Below, in pieces: positions 1-8,078 of a DNA stretch of 53,026 bases (its first letter is position 1; every line of letters begins with the position of its first letter). The stretch is from Susulua sp964590995. GTDB lineage: Bacteria > Omnitrophota > Gorgyraeia > Duberdicusellales > 4484-171. The position numbers were made by a program, and so were the translations under genes. A model generated the notes under the pieces. The model did no database searches. It saw only the letters and a program-made list of their open reading frames with translations, and was not told where the DNA came from. Where the stretch lies: contig CAZPYY010000002.1 in NCBI GenBank assembly GCA_964590995.1, positions 1 to 53,026 on the forward strand, written 5' to 3'.

Positions 1-84
1 CAACAAGCCCGAGATGATGTCTTGTACTTCTCAAGTCAACGTATGGCAATAGACACAGAAGAGGTATACAAGGAGGTTTGCTAG
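1..84 (+). CDS. 3' end of a probable glycosyltransferase (partial)
   Basis: An open frame enters from the left edge and stops with TAG at 82-84, giving a 27-residue tail. The segment RMAIDTEEVYKEV resembles the C-terminal helix of family 4 glycosyltransferases, which often end in a similar acidic helix. The stop overlaps the likely GTG start of the next gene by one base (TAGTG), so the two are translationally coupled. Assignment to a glycosyltransferase rests on this short tail and the sugar-metabolism neighbours only. Confidence 0.45.
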   Translation, partial: QQARDDVLYFSSQRMAIDTEEVYKEVC

Positions 85-854
85 TGAAGAAGTTAAGATT
101 ATTTTTCCTTGCAATAGCACTTCTGTTAGGTTCATTCTGGATATATCTTAACCAAAATTACGCAACACCAATATTAATGTACCACTCCTTTGATAAGTCA
201 CAGGTAGATACTTATGCTGCCTTAGACCCCGAAGTTTTTCGTAAACAAATGGAATACATTAGGGCTGGTGGTTACAAGGTAGTTTCTCTCTGGGAGTATT
301 GTAAATTACTTAAAGAAGAGGAGGCTATCCCTAAAAAATTGGTAGTAATAACTTTTGATGATGGCTATAAAGATAATCTCAAGGCTATGGAGGTGTTAAG
401 AGAATTTGGCTACCCAGTGACTATTTTTGCCATTGCTAAGAAAATAGGAAAAGAGGGGTTCTTGTCGAAAGAGGATATTGCATCTTTCTTGGCTGATGAG
501 AAGTTAAGAGTCGATATTGGCTCCCACACCTCAACTCATGCTTATCTGCCGGATCAAGAGAGATTGGTAATGAAAAGAGAAATTTCCCAGTCAAAGAGCC
601 TGTTAGAGGAGAATTTTTCCCAAGACGTTGAAACATTCTCTTATCCTATAGGCGGATTTACTAAAGAAGCTTTATCAGATGTCGAAGAAGCCGGCTATTT
701 ATGCGCTTGCGCTACCAATAGAGGCTTTTCCCGAAAGTTTAACCGTTTTGCTTTAAGGCGGATTAAGATTACCAATCGTGATTTAGGTTTTAGGCTTTGG
801 GCTAAGCTGAGCGGATTTTACAATTCCTTCAGAAAGCCCAAGAATCCTTATTAA
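84..854 (+). CDS. membrane-anchored polysaccharide deacetylase (NodB/CE4 family)
   Basis: Predicted metal-dependent deacetylase acting on a surface or cell-wall polysaccharide outside the cytoplasm. The 256-residue protein starts with one hydrophobic anchor (about residues 5-22), followed by the CE4 opening ILMYHSF, the acid-pair motif TFDDGY and the metal-binding motif SHTSTH. The best start is GTG at 84: it sits 7 bases after AAGGAGG (70-76) and overlaps the upstream stop. A TTG at 78 is in frame but only one base from that site. It lies in a polysaccharide locus ahead of three GT9 genes, which suggests a role in surface glycan trimming. The family is clear; the substrate is unknown. Confidence 0.88.
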   Translation: MKKLRLFFLAIALLLGSFWIYLNQNYATPILMYHSFDKSQVDTYAALDPEVFRKQMEYIRAGGYKVVSLWEYCKLLKEEEAIPKKLVVITFDDGYKDNLKAMEVLREFGYPVTIFAIAKKIGKEGFLSKEDIASFLADEKLRVDIGSHTSTHAYLPDQERLVMKREISQSKSLLEENFSQDVETFSYPIGGFTKEALSDVEEAGYLCACATNRGFSRKFNRFALRRIKITNRDLGFRLWAKLSGFYNSFRKPKNPY

Positions 855-865
855 TATTTAGGATA

Positions 866-1885
866 ATGAAGAATATGGAAAGAATTTTAGTCGTAGGTGT
901 AAATTGGCTAGGCGATTCCCTGCTTACCACTCCAGCTTTTAAGGCTTTGAAGAAGAAATTTCCCGGCTCTTACCTAGGGGTTATGGTTGTAGGAAGGGTA
1001 AGAGAAGTTTTTGAGGGTAATCCTTATATTGATGAGGTAATAGTCTTTGATGAGAGGGGGCAGCAGAAAGGGTTTTTTGCTAAGCTAAAATTTATTAAGT
1101 TTTTAAAGAAAAAGAAATTTGATACGGTCTTTCTTATTCATCGCTCATTCACTCGAGCCCTTATCTGTTTTTTAGCCGGTATAAGATTGAGAATCGGATA
1201 CCGGCGGCTTAAAAATTCTTTCATTCTCAATAAAAAGGTAGAGCCCCCTAAAGGCTTAGTTCATCGTCAAGATCACTACCTTTATCTCTTTGAGAAATCT
1301 GGTATTGTTATTGAGGATAGATTGCCTAATTTTTTCATATCTGAGGGTACTAGAAAAAAGATTGATAAGGATTTAGAACCAATAAAAAAAGAACATCCTA
1401 TTCATATCGGAATAAATCCTTCAGCTAATTGGGAGCTTAAGCGTTGGCCAGGAAGTTACTTTGCTGATCTGTCTGACTCTTTAGCTAGAGATTTTAAGGC
1501 TGCAATCATTTTTATTGGAACCGAAGCACAGCGGAGAGTTATTGAAGAAGTTAGGGCCAAGATGAGCCAAAGCTCCTTTAATTTCTCTGGTAAGACAAGC
1601 CTTAAAGAACTGGGAGCTTTAATGGAGAATTTAAAGCTTTTTATCTCTAATGATTCCGGACCAGCGCACTTAGCTGCCTCTTTAGGGGTAAATACCTTAG
1701 TTATTTTTGGGCCTACTTCGGCTGAAGCTACAGCACCGCGAGGAAAAGCTGTTAAGGTAGTTAAGAAGAATGTTGATTGCCAGATACCTTGTTATAGGCT
1801 TGATTGCCAGGATAATACTTGTCTAAAGGATTTAAGCGTTGATGAAGTCTATTCTAAAGCTAAAAACATATTAAATAATGGTTAA
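866..1885 (+). CDS. GT9 heptosyltransferase-family glycosyltransferase (first of three)
   Basis: Predicted ADP-heptose-type glycosyltransferase for lipopolysaccharide core or related glycan assembly at the cytoplasmic membrane. The 339 residues match full family length. The N-terminal domain opens with NWLGDSLLTTPAFKALKKKF. The C-terminal nucleotide-sugar domain carries the GT9 signature SNDSGPAHLAASLG near residue 262 and then IFGPT. The C-terminus has a Cys-rich stretch (CQIPCYRLDC) also common in WaaF-like proteins. ATG at 866 is taken as the start; ATG at 875 is possible. It overlaps the next GT9 gene by 8 bases. The sugar donor is not determined by the sequence. Confidence 0.88.
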   Translation: MKNMERILVVGVNWLGDSLLTTPAFKALKKKFPGSYLGVMVVGRVREVFEGNPYIDEVIVFDERGQQKGFFAKLKFIKFLKKKKFDTVFLIHRSFTRALICFLAGIRLRIGYRRLKNSFILNKKVEPPKGLVHRQDHYLYLFEKSGIVIEDRLPNFFISEGTRKKIDKDLEPIKKEHPIHIGINPSANWELKRWPGSYFADLSDSLARDFKAAIIFIGTEAQRRVIEEVRAKMSQSSFNFSGKTSLKELGALMENLKLFISNDSGPAHLAASLGVNTLVIFGPTSAEATAPRGKAVKVVKKNVDCQIPCYRLDCQDNTCLKDLSVDEVYSKAKNILNNG

Positions 1886-2765
1886 GAAGATAATAATAAA
1901 TTTTCCTACTAATTTAGGTGATGCAATTGTTGGGCTACCGGTTCTAGACAGGCTGCACTCTAATTATCCCCGGGCTAAGATTTCAGCTATCACTTCACCA
2001 CAGACCCATAACTTTTTTATGCGCAATCGCTTGATCGATGAAGTTATCCTATTTGATAAGTCCTGGAAGCCACGAGTAAAGATAAAATTCTGTCTTTACT
2101 TAAGAGGTAAGTATGATTTGATTGCTGATTTAAAGAACTCCTTTCTTCCAGTTGCTTTGGGTATACGGAAGAGGACACCTTTTTATCGTCGAGCACCCAA
2201 AGATATGCATGCTACCAATGTCTATCTTCAGCTCATACGTAAAATTGCCCCGAAAAAAGAGAGCCGAAAGAGCGATTTCATTCTTACTGAAGATGAAAAG
2301 AATAAGTGGCAGAGTCAAAATTTAGAGAAATCTGTATTTATTGCTTGCTCCTCGCACTCACATCTTAAGCAATACCCTTATGAGTATTTAAAAGGGGTGG
2401 TTAGAGGATTAAAGAGTAGTTACAACATTGTTATTTTAGGTGAGGAGAAAGATCACCAATTCTATAAAGACATTTTAACTCAGGAAAAAGTAACGAATTT
2501 AGTAGGTAAGACTACAATAGTCGAGGCTTTCTATTTGCTTAAAAATTATGCTCAACTGCTTCTTTGTGTTGACTCTGGCCTTATGCATATGGCTAGTTAT
2601 ATCAACCTGCCTGTTGTTGCTATTTTTGGCCCAACCAATTCTATTGCCTATGGTCCTTGGTCAAAGCGTTCATTGGTCTTGGAGGACAAAGATTTGACTC
2701 AGGTATCCAGAATAAAACCTCAGGAAGTAATAGAGGCAGTAAAAAAAGTCTTAGCTAATGGTTGA
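1878..2765 (+). CDS. GT9 heptosyltransferase-family glycosyltransferase (second of three)
   Basis: A shorter GT9 member (295 residues). The N-terminal motif NFPTNLGDAIVGLPVLDRL replaces the usual WLGD..L..P form, and the signature is CVDSGLMHMAS near residue 230 followed by IFGPTN. It lacks the Cys-rich tail of its two neighbours and is about 45 residues shorter, so it probably has a different acceptor or donor. It overlaps both flanking genes by 8 bases, a tight translationally coupled arrangement. Predicted cytoplasmic membrane-associated sugar transfer for LPS-like glycans; the specific role is unknown. Confidence 0.82.
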   Translation: MVKKIIINFPTNLGDAIVGLPVLDRLHSNYPRAKISAITSPQTHNFFMRNRLIDEVILFDKSWKPRVKIKFCLYLRGKYDLIADLKNSFLPVALGIRKRTPFYRRAPKDMHATNVYLQLIRKIAPKKESRKSDFILTEDEKNKWQSQNLEKSVFIACSSHSHLKQYPYEYLKGVVRGLKSSYNIVILGEEKDHQFYKDILTQEKVTNLVGKTTIVEAFYLLKNYAQLLLCVDSGLMHMASYINLPVVAIFGPTNSIAYGPWSKRSLVLEDKDLTQVSRIKPQEVIEAVKKVLANG

Positions 2766-3786
2766 TTTTAAGCGAATTCTCATTGTTCGAACTGATAGGC
2801 TGGGCGATGTCATTCTTTCAACACCAGTAATTAGAAACTTAAGACTGGCTTTCTCCAAGGCTTTTATCGCTTTTATGTGCCGGCCTTATACCCGAGAAGC
2901 TCTAGAAGGAAATCCGGACCTAGATAAAGTTATTATTTACGATAAGTATGGAAAACATAAAAGCCTCTGGTCTTCAATTAAATTTTCCTTTTATTTGCGC
3001 AAGAAGAAGTTCGATCTTGCTCTTATCTTGCATCCTACAAACCGCGCCCATCTAATTACTTTTTTGGCTGGAATACCAGAAAGAGTGGGCTGGGACAAAA
3101 AGTTAGGTAAGTTACTCACTAGAAGGATTAAACATACGAAACAAGAAGGCAAAAAGCATGAGCTTGAATATACTTTGGACCTTTTAAGAGGGCTGGGTAT
3201 TCCGATTAAGCATACTGATACTTACTTCCCGATTCTATCTAAGGCTAGGACAACAGTAGAGCAATTACTTAAAGGTGAGGGAATAGGAGAGGGTGATAAG
3301 TTTATTGTTATTCATCCTTCAGCCTCTTGTTCTTCTAAGCGTTGGCCCCAGGAGCGCTTTCAGAGGGTAATTAAATTGCTAAAGAGCAGAGTGGGTTTTA
3401 AGATAATAGTAATAACCTCACAAAGCGAGAAAGAGTTTGGAGAAAGATTAGTTGGTGATAGCGGCGTTATTGACCTAAGGGAGAGCTTAAGTATTTCAGA
3501 GGTCGGGGCCCTGCTTAAGCAAGCAGCTCTTTTTATCTCTAACGATTCCGGCCCGGTTCATATTGCTGCTAGTTTTAATACTCCGGTGATTTCTATTTTC
3601 GGCAGAAATGATTCAGGGCTTTCGCCCCTGCGGTGGGGGCCGCGAGGCGAAGAGAGCTTCTATTTTCATAAAGATGTCGGCTGCACCAAGTGCTTAGCTC
3701 ATAATTGTATAAAAGGTTTTCTCTGCCTCCAAGAAATCACCCCTCAAGAAGTAGTTGATAAAGCAATCTCACTTCTTAAAAGTTGA
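2758..3786 (+). CDS. GT9 heptosyltransferase-family glycosyltransferase (third of three)
   Basis: Full-length (342 residues) GT9 glycosyltransferase, closer to the first copy than to the second. It opens with RTDRLGDVILSTPVIRNL and has the signature SNDSGPVHIAASF near residue 262, followed by IFGRND. The tail contains a Cys-rich motif (GCTKCLAHNCIKGFLC) typical of WaaF-like enzymes. It is the last gene of the sugar locus: its stop codon overlaps a TTGACA promoter element for the next transcript. Predicted to add a heptose or similar sugar in LPS core assembly. Confidence 0.87.
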   Translation: MVDFKRILIVRTDRLGDVILSTPVIRNLRLAFSKAFIAFMCRPYTREALEGNPDLDKVIIYDKYGKHKSLWSSIKFSFYLRKKKFDLALILHPTNRAHLITFLAGIPERVGWDKKLGKLLTRRIKHTKQEGKKHELEYTLDLLRGLGIPIKHTDTYFPILSKARTTVEQLLKGEGIGEGDKFIVIHPSASCSSKRWPQERFQRVIKLLKSRVGFKIIVITSQSEKEFGERLVGDSGVIDLRESLSISEVGALLKQAALFISNDSGPVHIAASFNTPVISIFGRNDSGLSPLRWGPRGEESFYFHKDVGCTKCLAHNCIKGFLCLQEITPQEVVDKAISLLKS

Positions 3787-3810
3787 CATATTTTAGAAAA
3801 GTGGTATTTT
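3783..3810 (+). promoter_or_regulatory. sigma70-type promoter for the small membrane protein
   Basis: TTGACA (3783-3788) and TATTTT (3805-3810) are separated by 16 bases. The -35 box overlaps the TGA stop of the preceding glycosyltransferase gene, so the next gene has its own transcript start. The downstream ATG at 3852 follows an AGAGGGGG ribosome-binding site. Confidence 0.6.
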
Positions 3811-3851
3811 TTTTAAAAAGGAAGATTAAAAAAGAGGGGGTGAAGTAAAGT

Positions 3852-4139
3852 ATGTGTTATGTTGTATCAATAGTCGCAGCCGCAGTTACGTCGCTAACCT
3901 GGAGCAGGAGTAAAAGTATTAAAGTTTGGTGGTTGACCCTGATGTTTTACGGCGGAGCCATGTTCGGAGTAATCGATCACCTTTGGAATGGCGAGCTATT
4001 CCTTGTTTCGGCAAACACACCCAAAGATTTGATTCTAGGAGTGCTTATTGTCGTAACAATAATTTTGCTATGGGGAATGATGCTCTTCTTGAGCAAATTC
4101 AACCCTACTTTAGCTAAATATGTAGGCGTTAAGAGGTAA
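3852..4139 (+). CDS. small hypothetical membrane protein
   Basis: I do not recognise this 95-residue protein. It has an N-terminal hydrophobic stretch (MCYVVSIVAAAVTSLTW), a second around residues 27-43 and a strong third around residues 61-82, and ends in a basic tail (KYVGVKR), consistent with a two- or three-helix inner-membrane protein. A good AGAGGGGG site lies 11 bases before the ATG. It has its own promoter and sits alone between the glycosyltransferase genes and the hydrogenase operon, so context gives no firm role. Confidence 0.65.
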   Translation: MCYVVSIVAAAVTSLTWSRSKSIKVWWLTLMFYGGAMFGVIDHLWNGELFLVSANTPKDLILGVLIVVTIILLWGMMLFLSKFNPTLAKYVGVKR

Positions 4140-4188
4140 TCTATCAGATTAAAGCAGACTTAACCGCAATCAAAAAAATAAAAATTAT

Positions 4189-4217
4189 TTGACAAGCCTA
4201 CCGGTGTGTGATATTAT
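4189..4217 (+). promoter_or_regulatory. strong sigma70-type promoter of the hydrogenase operon
   Basis: A perfect -35 TTGACA (4189-4194) is followed, after exactly 17 bases, by TATTAT (4212-4217). Transcription should start near 4224, giving a leader of about 85 bases before the first gene at 4309. The Rex operator lies immediately downstream, which places it in the initially transcribed region. Confidence 0.8.
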
Positions 4218-4229
4218 TAAATATCTTAC

Positions 4230-4247
4230 TTGTGATTTTATTCACAA
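4230..4247 (+). promoter_or_regulatory. Rex operator
   Basis: TTGTGATTTTATTCACAA is an 18-bp site with perfect TTGTGA/TCACAA half-sites, matching the known Rex consensus TTGTGAn6TCACAA. It begins 12 bases after the -10 box, where bound repressor would block promoter clearance. A rex gene lies inside the operon at 18101. Rex in other bacteria leaves DNA when NADH is high, so the operon should be induced under reducing conditions. Confidence 0.9.
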
Positions 4248-4308
4248 AGTACTATAGGACCTTTTTTAGGCAGCTTGCCACTATTAACAACTCAAAATTT
4301 AGGGTAGG

Positions 4309-5334
4309 ATGTATTACATCGCTTTAGGTAATTTTGCTATATTTCTAGATAATTTAAAGAAGGATTATATTGTCTATTTGCCGGTAAAGAAGGGTGAGCA
4401 GTGTCTTTATCAAGAGCATGATTCTCTCGGTGATGATGTTGTAATCGGCGAGGTAAGAGCCTTAGAGCCTTTAAAGTCATTTTTTTACCGGGCAAGAGAA
4501 GTAGTTGCCGAAGGCTTTAAAGAAGACATTCCCCATTCTGGCGATAAGCCCTTAGCTGTAGTTGGCGTTAAAGCCTGTGATTTAAAAGGTTTTAAAGTTC
4601 AAGATCATGTCTTCCAAAATCAAGATTGCCCAGAACCTTTCTACAATAAAGCCCGAGAAGAAAATCTTATTATTTCCGCAGACTGTACCTGCGCAATTGA
4701 TAGTTGTTTCTGTCTAGCCTTGGGCCTTAAGCCACATCCCCAAGAAGATTTTGACCTTAACCTATCTGAAGTCAAAGGTGGTTTTGTTGTTGAGTCTGGT
4801 TCTAAGAAGGGAGAGGTCCTTATCAGTAAAAATTCTTCACTGTTTAGCGATGCTGGTAAGGAAGAGATTGAAGAGAAGGAAAAACAGAGACTTAAGGTAA
4901 TAAGCGCAGTAGATAAGAATACTAAAACCAATGAAATTCCTAACCAAGATAGTTTCGAAGGCATTATTGAGAAGAATTATGATGCCAGCATTTGGAAAGA
5001 TGAGGCTGAAACCTGTGTTGAGTGCGGAGCCTGTAATGTAATTTGTCCTACTTGCCATTGTTTTCTTTTGTATGACCAGAAAGACGGTAAAAGGATGGCT
5101 CGCCTGCGGATTTGGGATTCATGTATGATAAAAGATTTTGCTAGAGTTGCTGGTGGAGCTAACCCCCGCGAGAGGCTCTGGATGAGATTAAGAAACCGAT
5201 TTGAGAAGAAGTTTGATTTCTTTCCCAAAGTTGCTGATGTTTATGCTTGCACCGGCTGCGGCCGTTGTATCCGGGCTTGTCCGGCCAAGATAGATATTAG
5301 AAAAGTATTAAATAAATTAGTAAACAGTGATTAA
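4309..5334 (+). CDS. sulfhydrogenase beta-like / AsrA-like iron-sulfur subunit
   Basis: Predicted electron-transfer subunit of the HydB (sulfhydrogenase beta)/AsrA family, 341 residues. The C-terminal ferredoxin region has two [4Fe-4S] motifs: CVECGACNVICP near residue 236 and CTGCGRCIRACP near residue 314. Additional cysteines at CTCAIDSCFC lie mid-protein. It is the first gene after the Rex-controlled promoter and overlaps the flavoprotein gene by 8 bases. In soluble sulfhydrogenases the beta and gamma subunits pass electrons between NAD(P)H and the hydrogenase small subunit. Here they precede a membrane-type hydrogenase, so they probably form its NAD(P)H or ferredoxin input module. Confidence 0.85.
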   Translation: MYYIALGNFAIFLDNLKKDYIVYLPVKKGEQCLYQEHDSLGDDVVIGEVRALEPLKSFFYRAREVVAEGFKEDIPHSGDKPLAVVGVKACDLKGFKVQDHVFQNQDCPEPFYNKAREENLIISADCTCAIDSCFCLALGLKPHPQEDFDLNLSEVKGGFVVESGSKKGEVLISKNSSLFSDAGKEEIEEKEKQRLKVISAVDKNTKTNEIPNQDSFEGIIEKNYDASIWKDEAETCVECGACNVICPTCHCFLLYDQKDGKRMARLRIWDSCMIKDFARVAGGANPRERLWMRLRNRFEKKFDFFPKVADVYACTGCGRCIRACPAKIDIRKVLNKLVNSD

Positions 5335-6151
5335 TTGTAAAAACCCTTATCGACCAATCAAAGCTGAAGTTCTAGAAGTTATAGAAGAGACTCCGACTAT
5401 AAAGACGATAAGATTCAAACCGCAAGGGCCGGTGGGTTTTGCTACCGGTCAATTTATAGAGGTGACTATTCCTGGTGTAGGAGAAGCGCCTTTTACCCCG
5501 TCTTCAAAGTCTACAGTAAAGGATTTAATGGAAGTTACTGTGATGAGGGTTGGTAAAGTTACTGAGAAAATTCATCAACTTAAGAAGGGAGATGTTATTG
5601 GCGTAAGAGGCCCAATGGGTCAAGGATATCCCTTAGATAAGTTTAAAGGCAAAGAAGTTTTAGTCGTTGGAGGAGGGTGCGGTTTTGCGCCTCTGCGTAG
5701 CCTTATGTATGCACTTTTCCATGAGAGCAGCGAGTTTAAAAAACTAATTTTCAGAGGTGGTTGCAAGACCTCTAAGGAGTTAGTCTATAGAGGCGAGATG
5801 GGCGAATGGGCTAAGCGGGGTGATTTAGATTTAAAGCTTACCGTAGATAGAGGTGATAGTGGATGGAAGGGTAATGTTGGTGTTGTCACTACTATATTAG
5901 ATGATTTAGGTATGGATTATAAAAAAGGTATTGCTGTTGTTTGTGGACCGCCGATAATGATGAAATTTACCACTAAGAAACTACTTGAGATAGGTTTTGC
6001 CGATGAGAATATCTACCTTTCCATGGAGAAGAACATGTCTTGTGGTATTGGTAAGTGCGGACATTGTCGAATTGGAGTCTACTATGCTTGCAAAGATGGT
6101 CCGGTCTTTACCTATGATAAGATAAAGAACTTTCACGAAATTTGGGATTAA
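5327..6151 (+). CDS. sulfhydrogenase gamma-like / AsrB-like FAD-NAD(P) oxidoreductase
   Basis: A 274-residue flavoprotein of the ferredoxin-NADP reductase type, related to sulfhydrogenase gamma and AsrB. The FAD-binding domain is N-terminal (FATGQFIEVTIPG, then EAPFTPSS). The nucleotide-binding domain has VVGGGCGFAPLRS and CGPPIMM. The C-terminal [2Fe-2S] motif MSCGIGKCGHCRIG plus a later Cys starts near residue 238. Translation starts at GTG 5327, inside the end of the upstream gene (8-base overlap); no ATG is nearby. With the upstream subunit it would form an NAD(P)H-oxidising or -reducing arm attached to the hydrogenase. Confidence 0.86.
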   Translation: MINCKNPYRPIKAEVLEVIEETPTIKTIRFKPQGPVGFATGQFIEVTIPGVGEAPFTPSSKSTVKDLMEVTVMRVGKVTEKIHQLKKGDVIGVRGPMGQGYPLDKFKGKEVLVVGGGCGFAPLRSLMYALFHESSEFKKLIFRGGCKTSKELVYRGEMGEWAKRGDLDLKLTVDRGDSGWKGNVGVVTTILDDLGMDYKKGIAVVCGPPIMMKFTTKKLLEIGFADENIYLSMEKNMSCGIGKCGHCRIGVYYACKDGPVFTYDKIKNFHEIWD

Positions 6152-6152
6152 A

Positions 6153-6719
6153 ATGAGTTCAAGCGCAGAACAATTACATCAAGGCAAGTTAAATCTAAAT
6201 GCTAAGAAGTCAAAGGATAAGCGATTATTCGTTGATTTAGACCTTTGTGCTTCTAGCCAATGTAAAGAGTGCGTACTTGAATGCAGTTACTATTACCATA
6301 CCCAGAGTCCGGTGAATAATGGTATTATCTCAGTAGTTGAACTTGCTACCTATGCTCTTGCCTGTCGTAGGTGCGAAGAACCCCACTGTGTTAATTCCTG
6401 TCCTGCTGATGCCTTAGAGCAGCAAAAGGATAAGGACAGCTTGCTAATCCGGCATAATATGCTTTGTATAAGTTGTAAATCTTGTTCCCATGCCTGCCCC
6501 TACGGTACTATATACCCGGAGCATGTTCCTTACCTGACCCATAATTGTGATTTTTGTTTAGACAGAAGAGATGAAAAGAATGAGCCTCTATGTATAAAGA
6601 GTTGTCCTTATGGAGCTTTAAGTTTAAAAGAAGGAAGTATTGAGCTTGATGAAAATACATTTTTAGTTGGTGATAATTTGATAGTTCACTCTACACATTG
6701 GAATAGGGATAAAGTATGA
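6153..6719 (+). CDS. polyferredoxin, HycB/CooF-like, four [4Fe-4S] clusters
   Basis: An electron-transfer subunit of 188 residues with four cysteine groups in the HycB/HydN/CooF pattern: CASSQCKECVLEC, CRRCEEPHCVNSCP, CISCKSCSHACP and a split CDFC...CIKSCP. That supplies ligands for four [4Fe-4S] clusters. It has no membrane segment and should sit on the cytoplasmic face, linking the upstream flavoprotein module to the membrane hydrogenase small subunit. The start is one base after the previous stop, and the end overlaps the NuoH-like gene by four bases (ATGA). Confidence 0.87.
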   Translation: MSSSAEQLHQGKLNLNAKKSKDKRLFVDLDLCASSQCKECVLECSYYYHTQSPVNNGIISVVELATYALACRRCEEPHCVNSCPADALEQQKDKDSLLIRHNMLCISCKSCSHACPYGTIYPEHVPYLTHNCDFCLDRRDEKNEPLCIKSCPYGALSLKEGSIELDENTFLVGDNLIVHSTHWNRDKV

Positions 6720-7636
6720 TTTTAGTTTATCTTATAGTATTTGGTTTTTTGGCAACAGCAGTTATTGGGTTGTTGGCTAGTTGGATAGACCGTAAGGTTA
6801 CTGCCCGGGTTCAATATCGAGTAGGGCCGCCAATATTACAGCCTTTAATAGATATTGTAAAGCTTTTAGGTAAGGAGACCCTTATCCCTCGCGGTTCCTC
6901 GAAAACAACATTTTTGTTGGCGCCAGTTATTGGTTTCGCCAGTGTAATCTTAGTATCTACTCTTTTGTGGTTAAACAATATCAACCCCGGCAAGACTTTC
7001 CTTGGCGATTTAATAGTAGTTTTGTATTTATTAACTATTCCTTCAATGAGTATTATTATTGGCGGGTTTGCTTCTCGTAACCCCTTAGCTAGTTTAGGTG
7101 CATCTCGGGAGATGAAACTCATCTTAAGTTATGAACTCCCTTTTGTCTTAGCTATATTAGTTCCGATTATAAAATCTAACTTTTCTTTACGCTTAGGTGA
7201 GATTATAACTTTCCAGGCTCAAAATGGAGTAATCTTGGGAAATTTATCAGGGATATTGGCTTTTATTGTACTTATAATGTGTATGCAGGCAAAATTAGCT
7301 TTAGTCCCTTTTGATATTCCTGAAGCTGAGACCGAGATAGTTGGCGGTCCGCTAATAGAGTATTCAGGAACAGGGCTGGCTATTTATAGACTCACTAAAA
7401 ATATGCTTTTATTTGTCTTACCATTCTTTTTAATGATTCTTCTTATGGGTGGTTTAAGATTTGATGGGATACACTTACTTTATGGAATATTAAAGTATGT
7501 TGGTCTGGTTGCCCTTATAACAGTTATTAGAAATACCAATCCTCGAGTGAGGATTGATCAGGCAATGCGGTTTTTCTGGGGTCCAATGAGTGTAATTGCT
7601 ATAATTTCAGTTGTTTTAGCATTAATCGGAAGGTAG
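6716..7636 (+). CDS. membrane hydrogenase subunit, NuoH/EchB/MbhM-like
   Basis: Integral membrane subunit (306 residues, about eight hydrophobic segments) that anchors the hydrogenase arm and links it to ion translocation. It carries the family segments DRKVTARVQYRVGPP near the N-terminus and FDIPEAETEIVGGPLIEYSG. The latter matches the conserved acidic loop of NuoH-type proteins, which faces the quinone-like cavity or the hydrogenase interface. It is tightly packed between the polyferredoxin and NuoB-like genes. It marks the enzyme as a membrane-bound group 4 type and not a soluble hydrogenase. Confidence 0.9.
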   Translation: MILVYLIVFGFLATAVIGLLASWIDRKVTARVQYRVGPPILQPLIDIVKLLGKETLIPRGSSKTTFLLAPVIGFASVILVSTLLWLNNINPGKTFLGDLIVVLYLLTIPSMSIIIGGFASRNPLASLGASREMKLILSYELPFVLAILVPIIKSNFSLRLGEIITFQAQNGVILGNLSGILAFIVLIMCMQAKLALVPFDIPEAETEIVGGPLIEYSGTGLAIYRLTKNMLLFVLPFFLMILLMGGLRFDGIHLLYGILKYVGLVALITVIRNTNPRVRIDQAMRFFWGPMSVIAIISVVLALIGR

Positions 7637-7637
7637 T

Positions 7638-8078
7638 ATGAGTGTAAAATTAAAAGCATTATTAAAATCACCTTGGGTTTTTCATCTTTCTACCGGGAGT
7701 TGTAATAATTGCGATATTGAGATATTAGACTGTCTTACTCCTAGGTTTGATGTTGAAAGGTTTGGAATGCTTTTAGCTGGGAGCATAAAGCATGCCGACG
7801 TACTCTTAGTTACTGGTTCAGCTAATAGAAAATCAATGGAGCGAGTCAAGAGATTATATGAGCAAGTACCTAAGCCTTGTTTGGTAGTGGCAATTGGAGA
7901 GTGCTCTTTATCTCGAGGTATGTTTATACATAGCTACAATTGTCCGGTTCCGATAGATAAGATTATACCAGTAGATGTTTACATACCGGGATGTCCGCCT
8001 AAGCCAGAGGCTATCATTGCTGGTGTGGTTAAATTGGTCGGAAAGGTAGAAGATACGCTTAAGAAGAAGGGAAAGTAA
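7638..8078 (+). CDS. group 4 hydrogenase small subunit, NuoB/EchC/MbhJ-like
   Basis: Small subunit (146 residues) carrying the proximal [4Fe-4S] cluster. The four ligands are visible: Cys22 and Cys25 in SCNNCDIE, Cys89 in GECSLSRG, and Cys119 in PGCPPKPEAI. The spacing is that of Ech/Mbh small subunits. Complex I NuoB instead has adjacent cysteines at the first site, so this fits a hydrogenase. It would pass electrons to the NiFe site in the large subunit encoded at 8551. Its stop overlaps the ATG of the next gene by one base. Confidence 0.92.
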   Translation: MSVKLKALLKSPWVFHLSTGSCNNCDIEILDCLTPRFDVERFGMLLAGSIKHADVLLVTGSANRKSMERVKRLYEQVPKPCLVVAIGECSLSRGMFIHSYNCPVPIDKIIPVDVYIPGCPPKPEAIIAGVVKLVGKVEDTLKKKGK

